Source: Christensenella hongkongensis (GTDB lineage Bacteria; Bacillota; Clostridia; Christensenellales; Christensenellaceae). Taken from it: DNA of 64,000 nt. The notes under the pieces are model-generated. The model searched no databases. It was given only the letters and a program-made list of their open reading frames with translations, and was not told the DNA's origin. The stretch is taken from assembly GCF_000981035.1 (NCBI RefSeq), contig NZ_LAYJ01000116.1:1-64000 (forward strand), written 5' to 3'. Position numbers and translations under genes: made by a program. Below, in pieces: positions 56,411 through 64,000 of this stretch (position 1 is the first letter of the stretch; every line of letters begins with the position of its first letter).

Positions 56411-57481
56411 TCACACAGGGAGCTTTCCCGCTCCTGTCCTGTCCCATGGATCGTCAAGCGCCAAGCCCCGCAGGTCGGCGATTACATTCTTTTTTTCCGC
56501 TTCATACATACGCCAGATTACGCGATGCCCCTGTAAGGTTGCCGCGCCTGAAGTAAGCGGTTCCTTGTCTTCAAGGATACAATCCGCAAAATGTTCAATT
56601 TCATATTTGGGAAGATGGCTTGTGGGTTCGCATTCAAAAATAAGGATTTCCTGATCTGATTTTTCGAAATATTTCGTAAGGTTACTGCTTTTGTGCAGAT
56701 ACATTTTACCTTCGTTTAAACAACATTCTACCATACCATCTTCAAAAAATGTATTAATTGCATAACTGTGGCGCGTCCCTTTTGCTCCCCATGTCCCGAA
56801 ATGATAGGCGAGCCTGCCTCCTTCAAACTCAAAGATCGCATTGCTGGTGCCCTCCATTTCCATCCATGGCGTACACAGGTTTGTTCCCATATGCGCGCCC
56901 TTTATTGGTTTGCCGAGATACCACAGCAAAAGGTCTACGTAATGACAGCCGTGGCTGAAAAATTGCCCGCCCCCAAGGCGTGCCGCCGAGGTTGTCCACT
57001 CATCCTCATAATAGGTGTACTGTTCCGTCCAGATCGACATCTGGAACAGCTCCCCGTACTCCTTCCGGTCAATGATTTCCTTGAGCTTTGCGATCATCGG
57101 ATGATACCGCATGATATAGGCGACCATCAGCTTTACGTGGTTTTCTTCCGCGGCCCGGATGAGCCCCAGGCACTCGTCCTCGCTGAGCGCCAGCGGTTTT
57201 TCCATCAGCACGTGCTTTTTATGGTTCAGGCAGTCCATACCAATTTCGTAATGCAGGTCATGCGGCAGTGCCAGCAGGAAAGCGTCCGCTACATCCATCA
57301 GCTCCCTGTAATCCTCAACAGCCAGCGGACAATCCAAAAATTCCGCCATTTTCCGTGCGCGTTCGATTACAATATCACAGCACGCCACCACTTCAATTTT
57401 ATCCTGCAACTCACGAAACGCTTTTTCGTGAACGTCGGAAATAAATCCACAGCCGACAAGCGCCAGTTTTACTTTCCCCAT
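56411..57481 (-). CDS. Gfo/Idh/MocA-family oxidoreductase
   Basis: A 356-residue NAD(P)-dependent dehydrogenase. The N-terminal Rossmann fold has LALVGCGFISDVHEKAFREL (GxGxxG), CCDIVIERARKMAEFL, and the catalytic EKP in HVLMEKPLALSEDECLGLI. The C-terminal alpha/beta domain carries GGQFFSHGCHYVDLLLWYLG. It acts on a sugar, inositol or nucleotide sugar; the substrate is unknown. It is the promoter-proximal gene of the unit with the binding protein and two-component genes, so it probably helps metabolise the sensed sugar. AAAGGAGAAT precedes the ATG. Confidence 0.93.
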   Translation of the reverse strand: MGKVKLALVGCGFISDVHEKAFRELQDKIEVVACCDIVIERARKMAEFLDCPLAVEDYRELMDVADAFLLALPHDLHYEIGMDCLNHKKHVLMEKPLALSEDECLGLIRAAEENHVKLMVAYIMRYHPMIAKLKEIIDRKEYGELFQMSIWTEQYTYYEDEWTTSAARLGGGQFFSHGCHYVDLLLWYLGKPIKGAHMGTNLCTPWMEMEGTSNAIFEFEGGRLAYHFGTWGAKGTRHSYAINTFFEDGMVECCLNEGKMYLHKSSNLTKYFEKSDQEILIFECEPTSHLPKYEIEHFADCILEDKEPLTSGAATLQGHRVIWRMYEAEKKNVIADLRGLALDDPWDRTGAGKLPV

Positions 57482-57608
57482 CCGTCATTCTCCTTTTCGT
57501 GTTTTGATGCTTTTATTATAAAAATTTGTTTTCCCGCAATACATAGAATAAAAAAAGAATTCTTATAAAAAAGAACTATTTTTACACGCGGATGGATTTT
57601 GATCAAAC

Positions 57609-57640
57609 AAAAAACAGGCCGGAATCCCAACCTGTTTTTT
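57609..57640 (-). terminator. Terminator of MerR-family gene
   Basis: AAAAAACAGG and CCTGTTTTTT form a 10-bp stem with a 12-nt loop; the last arm is followed by T's on the minus strand. About 30 nt past the MerR stop. Confidence 0.75.
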
Positions 57641-57669
57641 CAATCCTGTAATTTTACCATGCCAACGCG

Positions 57670-58413
57670 CTATGCCTTCGCGCTGACATAAGCCCTGATA
57701 GCGGCAGCCATAAACTCTGCAAGCCCCGGCGCGTGTGCGTCGATGCTGTTGCGGAACCGTTCGTCCGCCACATACATTTCCGCCAATCCAGCAAGTATTT
57801 CATCCGTGCAGCGGTAAAAATTGCGCGAGATGTGCTCCTGCCATTTTCTTACCAGCGCCTGCACCTGCGGCGCGTCCGGGCTTTCCGATCGATGTGCGGC
57901 AAAGCCCGCATAGATTTCATTGGCCTCGTGCTCGATGCGCTCCCAGTCCTGCGCGCCGTATTCCGCTGTCTTTTTGCTGCTTTCACGGTACGCTTCCGTT
58001 CCGCCCCAGCGCTTCTTTACTTCATCGGCGTATTTTTCCTGTGCTTCCCTGATTTCGCTCATATCAAATTCTTCAAAGCTCATTTTTGTTTCTCCTTTCA
58101 AGGTTTTATCCACAAGGCTTATGAGCCTGCCAAGCCTGCGCTGCCTGAGCAACAGCAGCTCTTTCTGGTTCAAAAGCGCCTTGCGCGCGTCAAAGGCGGG
58201 ATCGTTCATAATCTCTGCGATCTCCTTCAGGGAAAAATCAAGTTCACGGAAAAACAGGATTTGTTGCAGGCGGGAGAGCTCTTCCCTGCCATACAGCCTG
58301 TAACCGACCGGTGTGACCTCGCTTGGGTGCAAAAGCCCGATCTCGTCGTAATAATGCAGCGTGCGCACGCTGATTCCGCAAAGCTTCGATACTTCCCTGA
58401 CTGTCTTTTTCAT
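57670..58413 (-). CDS. MerR-family regulator with TipAS-like antibiotic-recognition domain
   Basis: A 247-residue regulator. Residues 1-70 are the MerR HTH (VREVSKLCGISVRTLHYYDE, IGLLHPSEVTPVGYRLYG, LSRLQQILFFRELDFSLKEI), followed by a coiled-coil linker (QKELLLLRQRRLGRLISLVD). The C-terminal 110 residues match the TipAS ligand-binding fold (WGGTEAYRESSKKTAEYGAQ, WQEHISRNFYRCTDEILAGL, YVADERFRNSIDAHAPGLAE). TipAS domains bind thiopeptides or other drugs. The start at 58413 is set by GGGGG upstream and the HTH position. The promoter has a 19-bp spacer as expected for MerR control. Confidence 0.92.
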   Translation of the reverse strand: MKKTVREVSKLCGISVRTLHYYDEIGLLHPSEVTPVGYRLYGREELSRLQQILFFRELDFSLKEIAEIMNDPAFDARKALLNQKELLLLRQRRLGRLISLVDKTLKGETKMSFEEFDMSEIREAQEKYADEVKKRWGGTEAYRESSKKTAEYGAQDWERIEHEANEIYAGFAAHRSESPDAPQVQALVRKWQEHISRNFYRCTDEILAGLAEMYVADERFRNSIDAHAPGLAEFMAAAIRAYVSAKA

Positions 58414-58470
58414 CGTTTCCCCCTTTGGCGCGGGGGCTGGGCCGCGCAGGCCGCATGTCCCCATATGTTT

Positions 58471-58501
58471 ACCTTACACTATAACGTAACGTGAGAGTCA
58501 A
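58471..58501 (-). promoter_or_regulatory. MerR-type promoter with 19-bp spacer
   Basis: On the minus strand TTGACT (58501-58496) and TAAGGT (58476-58471) are separated by 19 bp containing an imperfect inverted repeat (CACGTTACG/CGTTATAGTG). The overlong spacer is the hallmark of promoters activated by MerR proteins through DNA twisting; this suggests autoregulation of the gene that follows. Confidence 0.7.
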
Positions 58502-58569
58502 GCGCATAAACAAAAAAAGTTTGATTCGTTTTTCATGCAAACAGTAAGATGCAAAATCCTGATATAAAA

Positions 58570-58593
58570 AACAGGCCGGATACCCGGCCTGTT
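58570..58593. terminator. Terminator of zinc-dehydrogenase gene
   Basis: AACAGGCCGG and CCGGCCTGTT form a perfect 10-bp stem with a 4-nt loop; on the minus strand a T-run follows. Confidence 0.85.
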
Positions 58594-58615
58594 CCTGTTT
58601 TTGTCATATCTTTTT

Positions 58616-59875
58616 TCAGCCGATCGGTTTTGCGTTTGCAAGCAGGTATTTCTCCGCTTCGCTGGACCACAGGCCATTCGTTTTCTCCACGATTTTCGCA
58701 AGCTCCGCATACATCGGATCTGTTTTTCCAAGCTCTGCAAAATCGTCAATCGCCACAAGCGGCATATCGATCTGCGTATAGATCAGTTTTTTACCGCCCG
58801 GGATATCGTGCAGCTTGAGCGTAACCTCCGGCACGCAGTTCAGGCCGCCCACATGCGTAATCATGACGGATGGAGTGAGCTTGCCCGCTGCCATCATCTT
58901 AAGCACGTCGCGCATATCGTCCGTATTCCCGCCGGAGTTGCTGCAGATATGCGTTGCCGCATAATGTACGTCATAGAAGTTAAATTCAGCCGTAAATTCG
59001 GTGTTGGTAGGGCCTGCAAAGAAGTTGAGGCAGCCATCCATACCAAGGAGCCTGTCTCCCATCTCCACAACCGGCTTCACCGGAGCCATCACGTAAACGT
59101 CGTCAAAACCCGTGCCGCCTGAAAGGCCCATCACATAAGCCTCGTCCTTTTCAGCCGTATTTACATAGTGAAGCTCCACGCCCTGCTTTTTGGCTTCTTC
59201 CACGGTGAAAAGCTTTTCCGCGCGCGCAAGCCTTACGGGATCGATATCTGTAACGACCAGCAGCGACGGACGGCGATCCGCATGGATCGCGTAATCGATG
59301 GTGCCAAGGCCCATCGGGCCCACCCCTGCGAGAAGCGCCATTTTTCCGCCTTCCTTAATGCCCATCTCATGCTCATACGAACCAAACTTCGTATGATAGT
59401 TCACATGAGCGCCGCCTGCAATGCAGCTCATCGGCTCTGCAAGCGAACCCTGGTAGAAGGAATCCCCTTCATATTTCAAAAAACAGTTGGTTTCAAATAC
59501 TTCCGGCGGAATAACGATATACGTCGCGTCACCACCATAATACTGGTAAGAATATCCCGGCGCTTCCAGCGAACCCTTATAGAACATTGCCGGCTGCACG
59601 GTGAATTTGTCGCCCGGCTTTGCCACGCCCTCGAGCTTCTTGCCAACTTTTACAACCTCGCCGCAAAACTCGTGACCAATAATCGTCGGATGCTCCGCAA
59701 CGTCATTTGGCACACGTTTGTGGTCGCCTCCCTGGATTGCCGCTTTGTAGCTGGACATGCACAGGCTGTCTGATACCACTTTTGCCAGTATCTCGTCGTC
59801 CTTCATTTCCGGCAGTTCAAACTCCTCCAGCCGCAAATCACTTTTTCCATACAATCTAACCGCTTTTGTTTTCAT
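58616..59875 (-). CDS. Zinc-binding dehydrogenase similar to L-sorbose-1-phosphate reductase
   Basis: A 419-residue MDR-type dehydrogenase. Zinc/substrate residues lie in DSLCMSSYKAAIQG, HPTIIGHEFCGEVVKVG and SLAEPMSCIAGGAHVNYHT; the Rossmann domain has AGVGPMGLGTIDYAI and the Asp of VVTDIDPVRLARAEKLF. The whole layout, including EHPTIIGHEFCG, PGYSYQYYGGDATYIVIPPE, CLNFFAGPTNTEF and PDIPGGKKLIYTQI-like DIPGGKKLIY, matches E. coli YggP/Klebsiella SorE proteins. It probably reduces a ketose phosphate or oxidises a hexitol phosphate. AGGAGAATTGGT precedes the ATG. Upstream lies the DeoR gene on the same strand. Confidence 0.92.
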   Translation of the reverse strand: MKTKAVRLYGKSDLRLEEFELPEMKDDEILAKVVSDSLCMSSYKAAIQGGDHKRVPNDVAEHPTIIGHEFCGEVVKVGKKLEGVAKPGDKFTVQPAMFYKGSLEAPGYSYQYYGGDATYIVIPPEVFETNCFLKYEGDSFYQGSLAEPMSCIAGGAHVNYHTKFGSYEHEMGIKEGGKMALLAGVGPMGLGTIDYAIHADRRPSLLVVTDIDPVRLARAEKLFTVEEAKKQGVELHYVNTAEKDEAYVMGLSGGTGFDDVYVMAPVKPVVEMGDRLLGMDGCLNFFAGPTNTEFTAEFNFYDVHYAATHICSNSGGNTDDMRDVLKMMAAGKLTPSVMITHVGGLNCVPEVTLKLHDIPGGKKLIYTQIDMPLVAIDDFAELGKTDPMYAELAKIVEKTNGLWSSEAEKYLLANAKPIG

Positions 59876-59942
59876 ACCAATTCTCCTACTCCTAAGATTC
59901 TATCATTGTAAAAAACCCTTTGGTGCAATCATACCATAAAAC

Positions 59943-60701
59943 TTATACGATTTGAACGTCCCGCCGTTTTGCTTCACGGACGATCTCTCCTTCGAGACTG
60001 TCGTCTGAAACAAGTACGTTGATATCTTCCATATATGCAAATGTAAACGGCATGATCTTATCGACTTTTTTGCTATCCATTAATATAATCGTTTTCCGCG
60101 CCCGGTTAACAACTTCTTTTTTGATTTCGCATTCCGTGTAGGTTCCGCTCGTAAAGCCATTTTCTACCGAAAATCCGCTTGCCGCCATAAAGGCGATATC
60201 AATATTTACCTCACGGATAAAATTGCAGGAATTGATTCCTGAAACGGAAATCGTAGAACGGTTGACCTGTCCGCCGATGAGCGTGACGCTTGGCTTCTGC
60301 TTTTTGATCAGCTCCATTGCGATATTCACGCCCGAGGTCATAATGGAAAGGTATTCGTCCTCCATTTCGCGTGTGAACAGCATCATCGTCGTGCCTGCGT
60401 CCACATAAATGGAGCGCCCCCGCTCAATGAACTGCAACGCTTTTTTGGCGATCACATATTTTTCCGCTACGTTTTCCAGGGCGCGCTCAGAATAAATATC
60501 CTCCGCGGCAATCGACAGCCTGCTCATGGCCACCGCCCCTCCCCGTGTACGCTTTACATAGCCGTTGTCTTCCAGAAACTTGAGGTCGCGACGCAGCGTC
60601 ATGCTGGAGCAATTCGGAAAATGCTGTTCTAGGTCCTTTAGTTTTACCTCTCCGCGCTCGCGAAGCAATTCTTTGATCTCTTCCCGTCTTTCCGTATTCA
60701 T
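59943..60701 (-). CDS. DeoR-family transcriptional regulator
   Basis: About 252 residues. The N-terminal DeoR HTH (RREEIKELLRERGEVKLKDL, LEQHFPNCSSMTLRRDLKFL, NGYVKRTRGGAV) is followed by the DeoRC sugar-phosphate sensor with GRSIYVDAGTTMMLFTREM, VTLIGGQVNRSTISVSG and MAASGFSVENGFTSG. The longer frame begins at a TTG (60707); AAAGGGAT is placed for the ATG at 60701. It most likely controls the adjoining sorbose-phosphate-reductase-like gene in response to a phosphorylated sugar. No strong operator was spotted in its own promoter region. Confidence 0.93.
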   Translation of the reverse strand: MNTERREEIKELLRERGEVKLKDLEQHFPNCSSMTLRRDLKFLEDNGYVKRTRGGAVAMSRLSIAAEDIYSERALENVAEKYVIAKKALQFIERGRSIYVDAGTTMMLFTREMEDEYLSIMTSGVNIAMELIKKQKPSVTLIGGQVNRSTISVSGINSCNFIREVNIDIAFMAASGFSVENGFTSGTYTECEIKKEVVNRARKTIILMDSKKVDKIMPFTFAYMEDINVLVSDDSLEGEIVREAKRRDVQIV

Positions 60702-60906
60702 CTTCAAATCCCTTTGCGTATTTTTTTATATTGTAACATAATAATGTTCATTTCTCAACAAAAATGTAAATCTGTTTGATAATTTTTATCATTTTTACAT
60801 TTGATTTCTGTTGTTTTCAAAATTTAGTAAAAAAATTTTTTAATTTTTTATATTTGAACGGAACCTGAAAAAATTGCGGAAATGCGACAATATCGCATTT
60901 TTTAAA

Positions 60907-60920
60907 TGAACGCACGTTCA
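60907..60920. promoter_or_regulatory. Candidate TetR-type operator 1
   Basis: TGAACGCACGTTCA, preceded by AAA, is a 6-bp inverted repeat with a 2-bp centre. An almost identical site lies exactly 100 bp downstream (61007-61020). Confidence 0.5.
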
Positions 60921-60968
60921 CAAGTCTTCAAATTCTTGTTTAAGCGCATTAAAAAGCCTTTTTTCGGC

Positions 60969-60997
60969 TTGACAACCTACCCAAATGTCTTTATTAT
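60969..60997 (+). promoter_or_regulatory. Promoter of radical SAM gene
   Basis: A perfect TTGACA (60969-60974), 17-bp spacer and TATTAT (60992-60997), giving a leader of about 145 nt before the start at 61151. It lies between two TGAAC-N4-GTTC inverted repeats. The remaining part of the 60702-61150 gap is AT-rich with no recognisable gene. Confidence 0.8.
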
Positions 60998-61006
60998 TTT
61001 ATTAAA

Positions 61007-61020
61007 TGAACTATGGTTCG
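61007..61020. promoter_or_regulatory. Candidate TetR-type operator 2
   Basis: TGAACTATGGTTCG, again preceded by AAA, matches the site at 60907-60920 as AAATGAAC-N4-GTTC. It sits on the predicted transcription start, where a repressor would block initiation. Confidence 0.5.
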
Positions 61021-61150
61021 TATTAAATTTTGACGAAAAATGCTCCGTCATCAATCGTCCGAAACAGGGCGCTTTAGATATAGAAGTTTTGTTTACAAAA
61101 ATGGACAGCTACCTGGTAGCAAAAGAATTGGACTTATATGGAGGTTTATT

Positions 61151-62635
61151 ATGGCAAGTATGAAAAACGCAATTAAAGGGGCGGGAGCAAACGTTGCTTT
61201 CTCGGCTGCCTTTAAGTATCTGGAAAAAGATCCGGTGAAAAATCTTCCCAAGCTGTTGAAATGGGCGGATAACTTCACCAAAGGAAACCGCTGGAACAGT
61301 TCTGTTAAGAATTTCCAGGATTGGTGGGATGAGCAGACCTGGCAGGGCGTACTGATGAAGCGCGTGCTGACGGACGTCAATACAAATTACCTGAAGAGAT
61401 TCATCCTGAACTTCTTCCTGAACTCCGGTGTTAAAGGTATGCCGATTGCACAGGAGAAGGGTAAGGAAATGGGCGTTCAGGTTCCGTGGGCAATCCTTAT
61501 GGATCCAACATCCGCTTGTAACCTGAAATGTATCGGTTGCTGGGCTGCCGAGTACGGCAAGCACTACAACCTGACTTATGAAAAGATGGACGAGATCATC
61601 GAGCAGGGCAAAGAGCTTGGTATCTATGTATACCTGTTCTCCGGCGGCGAACCGCTCGTTCGTAAAAAGGACCTGATCCGCCTTGCGGAAAAGCATTCTG
61701 ACTGCGCGTTCGGCGCATTCACAAATGCGACGCTGATCGATGAAGACTTCGTTCAGGATTTGCTGCGTGTGGGTAACTTTACATTTATGATTTCTGTGGA
61801 AGGCACGCCCGAGGAAACGGACGCCCGCCGCGGCAAGGGCACATACGACAAAGTTATGAAGGCGATGAAGCTTTTGAAGGACGCAGGGATTCCGTTTGGT
61901 TACTCCGCTTGCTACCACAGCCAGAACTACAAAACAATCGCAAGCGACGAATGGAACGACACAATGATCGAAGCCGGCTGCCTGTTTGGATGGCTGTTCA
62001 CCTATATGCCTATCGGCAAAGACGCTGTGCTTGACCTGTGCGTAACGCCTGAGCAAAGGGCTCATATGTATCAGAGAGTACGCGAAATGCGTGAATACAA
62101 GCCGATCTTTATCCTTGACTTCTGGAACGACGGCGAATATGTCGGCGGATGTATCGCAGGCGGAAGGCGTTACTTCCACATCAACTCCAACGGAGATTGC
62201 GAGCCGTGCGCGTTCATCCATTATGCGACGCACAATATCAACGAGTGCACGCTTGAAGAGGCTCTTGGCAGCCCGCTCTTCCGGAAATATCAGGAAGGCC
62301 AGCCGTTCTCCGATAACCTGCTTCGTCCGTGTCCGCTGCTTGATAATCCGGACGGCCTGCGGAAGGCCGTTAACGAATCCGGCGCACATCCGACGCAGGA
62401 CCTCGACCTTGAGGGCGTTGACGTGCTGACGGCAAAGACAGATACGATTGCGAAAAACTGGAAGACCAAGGCAGACGAAATCTGGAGCTGCGGTCACTAT
62501 CCGTTCAACGGCATCATCAACCACGCTATGGATAAGCGCGTTGATACAACAAACGGCCAGGGCGCTGCTGCTTGCGGTAACTGCGGACATGTTCCGTGCG
62601 ACCGTGCAACAGAAAAACCCGCTGGTTTGGACTAA
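61151..62635 (+). CDS. Radical SAM protein with C-terminal cysteine-rich region
   Basis: A 494-residue radical SAM enzyme. The SAM cluster motif is CNLKCIGCWAAEYGKHYNLT near residue 122, followed by LFSGGEPLVRKKDLIR and a TIM-barrel strand with FTNATLIDEDFVQDLL. After residue 330 come VGGCIAGGRRYFHINSNGDC, EPCAFIHYATHN, LRPCPLLDN and a last cysteine group CGNCGHVPCD, which together resemble the SPASM-type auxiliary Fe-S region. The N-terminal 100 residues (GAGANVAFSAAFKYLEKDP...) are helical and unassigned. The substrate is unknown. GGAGG sits seven nt before the ATG. It is monocistronic with its own promoter and terminator and is read from an unusually strong promoter. Confidence 0.9.
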   Translation: MASMKNAIKGAGANVAFSAAFKYLEKDPVKNLPKLLKWADNFTKGNRWNSSVKNFQDWWDEQTWQGVLMKRVLTDVNTNYLKRFILNFFLNSGVKGMPIAQEKGKEMGVQVPWAILMDPTSACNLKCIGCWAAEYGKHYNLTYEKMDEIIEQGKELGIYVYLFSGGEPLVRKKDLIRLAEKHSDCAFGAFTNATLIDEDFVQDLLRVGNFTFMISVEGTPEETDARRGKGTYDKVMKAMKLLKDAGIPFGYSACYHSQNYKTIASDEWNDTMIEAGCLFGWLFTYMPIGKDAVLDLCVTPEQRAHMYQRVREMREYKPIFILDFWNDGEYVGGCIAGGRRYFHINSNGDCEPCAFIHYATHNINECTLEEALGSPLFRKYQEGQPFSDNLLRPCPLLDNPDGLRKAVNESGAHPTQDLDLEGVDVLTAKTDTIAKNWKTKADEIWSCGHYPFNGIINHAMDKRVDTTNGQGAAACGNCGHVPCDRATEKPAGLD

Positions 62636-62647
62636 TCCCGGACAAAC

Positions 62648-62678
62648 AAAAAGCATCCTTTCAAAGGATGCTTTTTTT
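62648..62678 (+). terminator. Terminator of radical SAM gene
   Basis: AAAAAGCATCC and GGATGCTTTTT form an 11-bp stem with a 7-nt loop followed by T's. Confidence 0.9.
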
Positions 62679-62740
62679 ATTCTCCCCCGCCTCAATCTAT
62701 GTTACAATAGCAGTGGCAATTTTCAAAAGGGAGTATCGAA

Positions 62741-63394
62741 TTGGAACAGATTATTTCTACCTTCCCCACCGCGCTTGAAATCATCGGCCTCCTTGCGTTC
62801 AGTGTATCCGGCGTAATCATTGCGCTGCAAAAGCATCTGGATCTCATGGGGATTATTGTCCTTGCGATCACGGCTGCGTGCGGAGGCGGCATCCTGCGCG
62901 ATATCCTGCTCAATAAAGGTATCCCTGCTTTTTTTACGAACTATTCTTATATCGTCACGGTTGCAATCGCAATCGTCGGCGCGCTTGTATTCAACAAAAT
63001 TTATTCCCGCAGCCATACTGTGCTGAGAAAATACAATGTAGGCAAAGTTCTTGATGTTGCCGACGCGGTGGGCCTTGCTACCTTTGGCACGTCCGCAGGG
63101 CTGATGGTTCTGGATCAGGGCGGCAATATGCTTACCTGCGTCTTTATCTGCACCATCACCGGCTGCGGAGGCGGCATCCTGCGCGACATCCTTGTACTGC
63201 GTATGCCGATCATCTTTTCAGGAACGATATACGCGGCCTGCTGCATCGCCGGTTCGGTGATGCTATACCTGCTCTATGGACACCTGCCGCGCGAAGTGGT
63301 CACCGGGATATGCTTCGGCCTGATCCTTGGCCTGCGGTTTCTGGGCATTTTCCGCGGCGTTGGGCTTCCAAAGCTCAAATACCACGCGGAATAA
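62741..63394 (+). CDS. TRIC-family (UPF0126) membrane protein
   Basis: A 217-residue protein with seven predicted transmembrane helices. The two family repeats are visible as AACGGGILRDILLNKGIPAF near 45 and TGCGGGILRDILVLRMPIIF near 138, the GGGxxRD motif of trimeric intracellular cation channels and their bacterial relatives (YadS/YicG type). They likely act as cation or small-solute channels; some relatives have been linked to glycine transport. It starts at TTG 62741 with AAGGGAG upstream. Confidence 0.93.
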   Translation: MEQIISTFPTALEIIGLLAFSVSGVIIALQKHLDLMGIIVLAITAACGGGILRDILLNKGIPAFFTNYSYIVTVAIAIVGALVFNKIYSRSHTVLRKYNVGKVLDVADAVGLATFGTSAGLMVLDQGGNMLTCVFICTITGCGGGILRDILVLRMPIIFSGTIYAACCIAGSVMLYLLYGHLPREVVTGICFGLILGLRFLGIFRGVGLPKLKYHAE

Positions 63395-63440
63395 ATTGAT
63401 CAAACTGGCTCCAGGGTCTTCCCCTGACAGGAGAAAACAA

Positions 63441-64000
63441 ATGCAAAGCAAGGAAATAGAAATAAACGGTATCCCATCGATTGTCTGGGGCGGGGATTCT
63501 GAAACGGTGATCATCGCCGTCCATGGAAATCAGTCAAACAAAAAGGATACGCCGATCCGGATTTTTTCCGAAGAGGCAACAGCGAGCGGCTATCAGCTCC
63601 TTAGCTTTGACCTGCCGGAGCACGGCGAACGAAAGACTGAGGATACGCCCTGCAAGGTACAGTATTGCGTAGCCGATTTGATTGCCGTCATGCAGTACGC
63701 CAAAGCGCGCTGGAAGAAAATCGGCCTTTTTTCAAACAGTATCGGCGCATATTTCAGCCTGCTTGCTTACGCGGACGAGCACCTCTGGAAAGCATGGTTT
63801 CTTTCTCCCGTTCTGGATATGCGGCGTTTGATCGAAAACATGATGGACTGGTTCCACGTTACTGAAACGGAGCTTCAAAAAGAGCAGGCCGTTTGTACGC
63901 CGGTTGGACAAACTTTGTACTGGGACTATTATTGTTATGTGAAATCGCATCCTGTCGCCAAATGGAACACGCCCACGTATATCCTGTACGGCGCTCATGA
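63441..64000 (+). CDS. Alpha/beta hydrolase, truncated by the window end
   Basis: At least 186 residues; the C terminus is beyond the right edge. The alpha/beta hydrolase fold is visible: TVIIAVHGNQSNKKDTPIRI (oxyanion-loop HG), YQLLSFDLPEHGERKTEDTP, the nucleophile elbow LFSNSIGAYFSLL (Ser-Asn-Ser-Ile-Gly, so the first Gly of GxSxG is Ser), and TYILYGAH just before the expected Asp. The substrate is unknown; small acyl esters or lipids are common for this group. AGGAG is well spaced before the ATG. It may share a transcript with the TRIC-family gene 46 bp upstream. Confidence 0.82.
   Translation, partial: MQSKEIEINGIPSIVWGGDSETVIIAVHGNQSNKKDTPIRIFSEEATASGYQLLSFDLPEHGERKTEDTPCKVQYCVADLIAVMQYAKARWKKIGLFSNSIGAYFSLLAYADEHLWKAWFLSPVLDMRRLIENMMDWFHVTETELQKEQAVCTPVGQTLYWDYYCYVKSHPVAKWNTPTYILYGAH

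Noticed and set aside
61109-62695. 528-codon open frame on the minus strand, antisense to the radical SAM gene
   Set aside because: It lies wholly opposite a well-supported enzyme with conserved Fe-S motifs, has no ribosome binding site or family-like motifs, and its His/Val/Arg-rich composition is that of a mirrored codon-biased gene.

Overview
The window looks like chromosome of an anaerobic, fermentative Clostridia-class Firmicute. The evidence is an NAD-dependent electron-bifurcating type [FeFe]-hydrogenase (HydCBA) with a sensory [FeFe]-hydrogenase, a Rex-type operator, a desulfoferrodoxin, an ATP-dependent PEP carboxykinase, YesM/YesN-type two-component regulation, strong AGGAGG-type ribosome binding sites and several GTG/TTG starts. 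A Christensenellaceae-like gut organism would fit, but that is a guess from gene content. Most genes lie on the minus strand.

Layout. 1-7.6 kb: a carbohydrate operon on the minus strand (two permeases, substrate-binding lipoprotein, double ATPase, TIM-barrel sugar isomerase, LacI regulator, SDR dehydrogenase, start of an M24 peptidase-like gene), with a 30-bp palindrome in its leader. 7.6-9.9 kb: AT-rich gap with an orphan plus-strand promoter and a terminator, then a lone tyrosine recombinase and a helix-turn-helix protein (remnant or mini mobile element). 10-13 kb: pckA, tRNA-Pro(GGG), rmuC. 13.3-19.3 kb: a 1681-residue surface protein and a divergent DUF2271-like lipoprotein. 19.3-20.6 kb: FliB-like protein. 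20.8-27.6 kb: a second sugar operon (ABC ATPase, permease, binding protein, fucI, sorbitol-6-phosphate-dehydrogenase-like SDR) with an internal activator-type promoter before fucI. 27.8-31.9 kb: YhbD-like regulator, bactofilin, methyltransferase, acetate-transporter family protein, desulfoferrodoxin, PRC-barrel protein. 31.9-36.7 kb: VanW protein, acidic membrane protein, dGTPase-like HD hydrolase, lipoprotein. 36.8-40.8 kb: hybrid histidine kinase, Hpt protein and HD-GYP response regulator. 41-50.7 kb: hydrogenase operon. 50.8-57.5 kb: a CheW protein with an inserted zinc domain, then YesN, YesM, a binding protein and a Gfo/Idh oxidoreductase. 57.7-64 kb: MerR/TipA regulator, L-sorbose-1-phosphate-reductase-like dehydrogenase, DeoR regulator, radical SAM protein, TRIC-family membrane protein and a truncated alpha/beta hydrolase.

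The most unusual locus is the end of the hydrogenase operon. Downstream of hydC-hydB-hydA, a 2Fe-2S protein, a PAS-containing sensory hydrogenase and a SpoIIE-type phosphatase comes an intact 522-residue TnpB (IS605 OrfB)-like protein, fused directly to the preceding stop codon (TAA|ATG). Its zinc ribbon is kept but all three RuvC acidic positions appear to be replaced (Thr282, Tyr339, Pro426). About 140 nt of hairpin-rich, non-coding sequence ending in a strong intrinsic terminator follows the stop codon, where TnpB-family guide RNAs are normally encoded. This looks like a nuclease-dead, possibly RNA-guided regulator recruited into a hydrogen-sensing operon. That function is inference; the residues, gene order and hairpins are seen directly.
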